64,000 bases of DNA from Choristoneura fumiferana (taxonomy: Eukaryota; Arthropoda; Insecta; Lepidoptera; Tortricidae). The stretch lies in the NCBI RefSeq assembly GCF_025370935.1, contig NC_133496.1:11424493-11488492 (forward strand), given 5' to 3'. Position 1 is the stretch's first letter, and each line of letters begins with the position of its first letter. The notes beneath the pieces are model-generated. The model had not been told where the DNA came from. It saw only the letters and a program-made list of their open reading frames with translations, and made no database searches. This document shows positions 26,501 through 32,500 of this stretch, one piece after another. A program made the position numbers and the translations under genes.

Positions 26501-29500
26501 TAGTTTTTATGGTTAACATCAAAGAAATATCGGCACGCAGTTTGGTCGTAAAAAAGTTGACCTGTGCTGTGCTACTAGTCCATTTTGCTAGGGCATGACG
26601 TGTCAAGGCACGGTCAGCCTTTCGATCAGGGTTTCCCAACATTTATTTCGCCCAGCCTCCCCGAACTAAAAATAATATTTTCATGCACCCCTTAAGTTCA
26701 GTTCGGAACAGTTAATTTAGTTTACCTACGCTCGTACCTACCTGCTTTATTTTCGGAAATGCACAATTTCAAAGTTTTATGTCAAAGTTTTTTTAATTCA
26801 TGAGCCTTCATGGAACCTTTTCAAACGAAAAGTCATTACGATTTTCCCTGTTAATTAAAGCCAATGCCTGCAAAAATCTGAATACCTACCATCATCGTCT
26901 AGAACTTACTTAGGTACTTAGGTAATAATTAGTGTATAATGAAATGACAGTCCGGCGTAGAAAAACAACGCAGACTACCAATAGACTCACAACACAAGGT
27001 CACTAGTTTTGTTTGTCTTGCGTCTAGCTCTTAGAGCATTAAACCAACTGGAGCGGTGTATAATGAATGACTGTGCTGTGACACATGCGTGAAGCTCAAG
27101 TTTTGTTTTTGACAATTTCGTAACCTGTATGCATAGAGCAACGTGGTCTAGACAGAGACTAAGCAAAGCAAACTAGATGAACAGTCATAGTCATAAATCG
27201 TACCTACCTATACATAATAAGTTATACTTGGTGAAATGAAATAGCTGTAATGGATACCGTGACACAGAATAATCAAAGGTAGTGTAGATATTTATGACCT
27301 ATTTTATTCTGTACCGCAACGAAATTGATTCTAAATTGAAATTGTCATATGTCGTCGACATAGATAATTCGTCGACGAAGTTTTCGGGTGCGAACAATCG
27401 ATCTTGATTTCCCTTGTCTCTGCGAAATGTGTTTCACTTGTTTTTCTTTTGTCTGAATTTCTCGCGTAACAAGTTTGTTAATTTCGATAACTCCGTCAAC
27501 AGCGTAGTAGTTCAACCGTATATTGTTATTGTTAGACTTGCTAAAGGTCAAGGGTTCAGATCTCGGTGAGACAAGACAAAGAAAAAACATAATTAATTAT
27601 GTCTATACAGGTTTACGTGTTACTTTTATATTTATAGCTTACTATAAATACTCCAAGCAATAATCCGCGGCCCAGAGGTACCTACTTACTTGTAACGAAG
27701 ATCTAAATATTAAGATACCTAAATTTTTTTTACCTTACGCTGCCTCACCCCTATAGATTTATGTAAGTTTTTAATAACCTGCAATGATCTCATAGTGTAA
27801 CTTGTCTTCAAGTTTTGGAAATCCAATATCACCCAATTCGTGTGATCAGATTGACTTGAAATTTGTTACGGATACATGAATTTGGATGACAATGCTAGTA
27901 CAGTCTGCAAAAACCTTGCATTAAAAGTGTTTTTTATAGAAGCTTATTTTGGTTAGATTTTAGTACCTACGCAATTACACCTCCGGTTGGTTTACTGCTC
28001 TTGACATCGGGTGATCCTAATAGGCATTGGGCTCAACTTAAGCAGTAACTGTTGGCTATTAGTAATTGTTAATTAGTAGTCACGATTAATAGTTATTGGT
28101 TATTGACGGGTTCGTGTCAGGATGGCGTGCCGGCAACGCGTGCCGATTGGTCCTTAAAAAATGTGTCATGAACTCTGTGGCTTGATAACTTTATAAAGCC
28201 TTTTATTTTATTTTGGAGGGACCGTTTTTTATGTAACTTAGCTAAGAAACATATTGATCAAATTAGCTTTCGATTTAAATATGACCGCATCAAAATCGGT
28301 TCATCCGTTTGTGAGCGATCATGTTTTGATTGCACTGGGCGAAGTTCCGAAAACGCATATGTGCGTCGGTGACAGTGAATGCGTTAAGTGATCAGTGATC
28401 ATGCTCTGCCCATTGATACACCTACACTACAGTATATAGTGCCACGAGAGTTGAATGATTACACACAGCTACATGAACAATTGATTGCATAAAAGGAGAA
28501 TGAATTAAATGAATGAGTGAATGTCAAAATCCTGCTGTCACTTAGTGACATGTTCTTGTGTGCGTGACCTCAACGCTGGTCAACCTATACCATTTGGGAC
28601 TGCTGGTCGTTGCCGGTCTTAAATTAGAGATGATTCTCTACCGGTCTACAAGTGAGGTTATATTGTTGTTTCCAGGAAAGTCCTGGCGCAGAGTGAGATG
28701 TTGGTGCTGAAGGAGCGCGAACTGAAAGAGACAAAGAACCTTTACAGCGCCGTCAAAGACATGCTGGCGTTGCAGCCCAGCCCCGAGATACAGGTGCCAT
28801 TGCACATCCAAATCTATGCCCCATCCAGACTCGCGAGGCGCCTCCTAGTGGCTCTCGGCACGAGTCTTGGCGAGGCATTAGGAATCTCTCGATTCTCTCC
28901 ACACTCGATTTATTCAGATGCCCGCTACTTACGTCTACTTTCCTCTCTCCTTTGACTCGCACCCGAAAAGCCGACACAAAGCGGAGCGAGGCGAGGGAAG
29001 ACGAGGGGCCACGAGCGTATCGTCGTTCACTCTCACGCTCGCGTTCGCTCGTGTAGCCTCGTGGAGAGACTTGATGGAGCTTTAACGAGCCGCCTCGCGC
29101 GGCAGCCATTTTCGGTGCCATTTTGAACCCTGTGTCGAACAAAATCATATCTCATGCGCTTGCTTCGCGCGGCGGCTCGCTTAGTGGTGATAATATGGCT
29201 TCAGATCCCACACCACACTACACCATAGCGTAATAGCCTCCAGTACATTTTCCGGTTTTGAACACGATGACTTATATTATTATTATTATTTATTAATACA
29301 TTTATTTCAAATAACTGAGATGCATACAATGATAAATGTTACAAAAATTCGTTAGTAACTATAAAAATAAGCGCTTAAATTTAGAGTAGCTAATTTAGTA
29401 GTCACTTCTTCACCAAATGGACTGCCCTACAGTGAGCAAGGTCCATCTATGGCTCCGTTAGGGAACCCCTGAGCTAGTCCATTGAGTTAGCAAATTAGGC

Positions 29501-32500
29501 GAGTTACAAAGTGTAGTTGCTGCCATAAAAAAAAACATGGGGAAATCGCGTTTTGACAGCTCATAAAAAGGACGTCAATTGATTGTTGGTAATAATCCAT
29601 TGTAAATAAAGCACTTCGCAGAACTGATGTTATGATGAATTCTAAGGCTGCCAACTGTGTATTCCCATTACGTTTTCGGTTTTCTGGAGTGTCAGGACAG
29701 CCGTCCGTCCTGGGTTTGAAGAGCACCCTGATATTAGGTATCAAGTGTTTAAAAATTGGTTCGCCACATTTGGAATAAGTAGTATCCTTGCCTACGGCAC
29801 GGGCAAAGACTATAGATATCCATGATTACAGGCCACATGGCTTACCTATACTTTTAATCCTAGTTAGTGTTTTGAAATTGTGAATGACAACCCTCGCATA
29901 GATTTGATTGCTCAGAGCTGGCTTTGAATAAGTAGTTCTATTAATTATGTTTTATAAAGATATAATTACTACCCAAAGGGAGACAGGTAAATACTAAAGA
30001 AGGTCGGTTGTAACTTACCTATTGTTTTGTTATCCTTGAGTGTTTCTTTAAACGCCACGATTTAATGTACCTACTGGTGGCGTACACAGGCTGTAAAATT
30101 GTCATGCTTGTTTTACAAAATTAGCTTCTGTTTTAGCTTTCTGTACCTACCCGTAAAAAATAAAACAAATAATAAAAAAGCCAAAACCCACAAAAACTTT
30201 TAAACATACAAAATAAAATCTACGCATTGACCCTACGTTTGATACAAGTACAATATTTTAATTCAAGCGTAGACTAAACTAAACAAGCTGTGACCCGAGA
30301 CGCCGTCTGCGCACTTAGGCAATTATACCTACGGGATTCCTAAGTAAAGACAAACTATAAGGCCCAGTATCTCAAATTATTTCCATATTCTAATTTCATC
30401 AAATCAGTTAAACGGTCGAACTGTGAACAGGTAATAGACAGACAAGAGTTACTTGTGCATTTTTAATATTAGCAATTATCTCAATTATTAGCTATTTAAA
30501 GTTTACGAGCATTCGAACCTGCATCTCCTGACTATGTGAACTGACTCAGGGTGTTCACTAAAAGTCCTAAAAAAATCCCTGACTTTTCGCTGACTTTCCC
30601 TGACCACATTTCTAAATTTCCCTGACCAATCATGTACATTTCAAAGCAGGTTATATGTTTTTTTTTACTGCCCGAGCCCGATATACTAAGATGATGATGG
30701 GAAATCAGTGCACACCGAACGTGCACAGTGAGTGCCCAGAACTGGAACGACTGGTATCAAAATATCGAGCTAAGTTTTGGGATCACGAGGTTTTTCCCTG
30801 ACTTTTGGATAGAATTCCGATAGAAATCAGGGAAATTTGCTTTCTAGCACTGAATATCCCTGACCACCTCGAGTTTCGGTTGGCATGGTCGGGAGCCCCG
30901 AGGTGCCGTTGATAGCACACGCGGTGCGTATAGCCAGGAGATGCGGAGGCCATATTGCCTAACGTTTCTGACGCCCGCGATCGCAATCAAATGACAGATT
31001 TCGCATACAAAAACTGTCATTTGATTGCGATCGCGAGCGTCAGAAACTTTAGACAATATAGCCTCGGGTTAGAATCCCGTCCAGAGCATATGAAAAAAAA
31101 AATTGGTCCATTTTAGAAAAAAAAAATATTAAAAATTTACGCTCTCTCGCAGCAAACGCTGAATCGCACGCAGCGTGCGCTGGCGCAGCGGACTACGAAG
31201 ATGAAGTGTCTGATTGCGGGTAAGTGTCAATTGTGGTGGTGTCACCAGCACCAATATCTGACTGAACAAAGAATACATAAATTACTCGTATCTCTATTTC
31301 TATACTACGTCTAATTTAAGGTTTGAATTAACGATCAAATTATAACGCACGTTTCTCGGTATTTCGAACACAAATGGACTAAAAATACCTAAGTACATGC
31401 AAATTTGCAAATTTTACCGTTAAGTTTCAAATGTTAAAATAAATGGAGTATAGGGCCGGTAGGGACTTGTCAGATATTTTTCCATGCTCCGTTGAGGCAG
31501 ATATTAATGCAGGTGACTGTACTTTGACGACAGACGTCTGTGCGTCACATATTTTCATACAGAACTCGCTTTACACCTCCTTATAAATATAATACTGAAT
31601 GTCGATCAACTGGGACGACATGGTCTTTCGTGTGCTAGAAGTGCCGGCCGTATGTACCGTCATGGCACCATAAATGACACAGTACGTCGGTCGCTTGCCA
31701 CCGCGTCAGTGCCTTCGGCTTTAGAGCCGGCTGGCATGGCAAGCGTCCAGACGGCGTCACCCTGGTGCCGTGGAAGCTCGGTAGGGCCCTGGTGTGGGAC
31801 GCTACATGCGTTGATACATTCGCTCTGTCCCACATCCAGGCAACTAGCTCACGAGCCGGCGCTGCGGCTGATCAGGCCCAACTCCTCAAGCGCCGCAAGT
31901 ACTCCTCTTTATTAAAAGATTACGAGTTTGCGGCGCTTGCTGTTGAGACTCTAGGGCCTTGGTCAGCCGATATGAAGTGTTTCATAAAGGCCTTTTCTTC
32001 CCGGTTGATCGACACCTCTGGGGACCCAAGAGCTGGTAGGTACGTAGGTATTTATCCCAGCGGATCGCACTTGCGCTCCAAAGGGGTAATGCGGCCAGCA
32101 TCATGGGAACTCTGCCACAGGCAGATCTTTTGGACGGGGTTTTCTTTTTATAGTAACATATAGATATATTTAGTTAAGGTTTCTTAGGTACGTTTTCTTC
32201 GTCTTATTATTATTATTATTTTATTTAATTTAATCTGTACTTCTTTTGTTTTTTTTTTTATTTGAGTAAATCAATTAAATAATACTGAATAAATGGCTAT
32301 AGCGTTCCGTATCTTTCCGTATCCATTTTCGGAAGCATTTCGGTGGTCCCTGAAATTCCCATGCCATGTAGGTACATAGGTATTTATTCTCCAGGAATCG
32401 AGGTCGAAGAGGAGAAAAAAATTGTATACTACGAGTACGTTTCAGAAAGTTTTTTTTTTATGATAAGGGCAAACTCGGACGGCAAACGAGCAGGCCACCT

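Larger units (their letters stand above)
28794..31152. other. intron P-Q: LINE tail and two MITE-like elements
   Basis: 29278-29470 is a reversed LINE end led by (TTA)n. 30545-30870 repeats CCCTGACTTT/CCCTGACC words and 30949-31063 is a palindromic MITE (listed separately). The open frame that continues exon P to 28955 shows no family match. Confidence 0.45.

Noticed and set aside
28794..28955. Continuation of exon P frame to a stop at 28955
   Set aside because: The added residues do not resemble CFAP58, while splicing to 31153 and 32628 restores the family C-terminus.
31765..32163. 132-codon ORF as a host gene
   Set aside because: Matches the C-terminal part of a LINE polymerase and is frame-broken.
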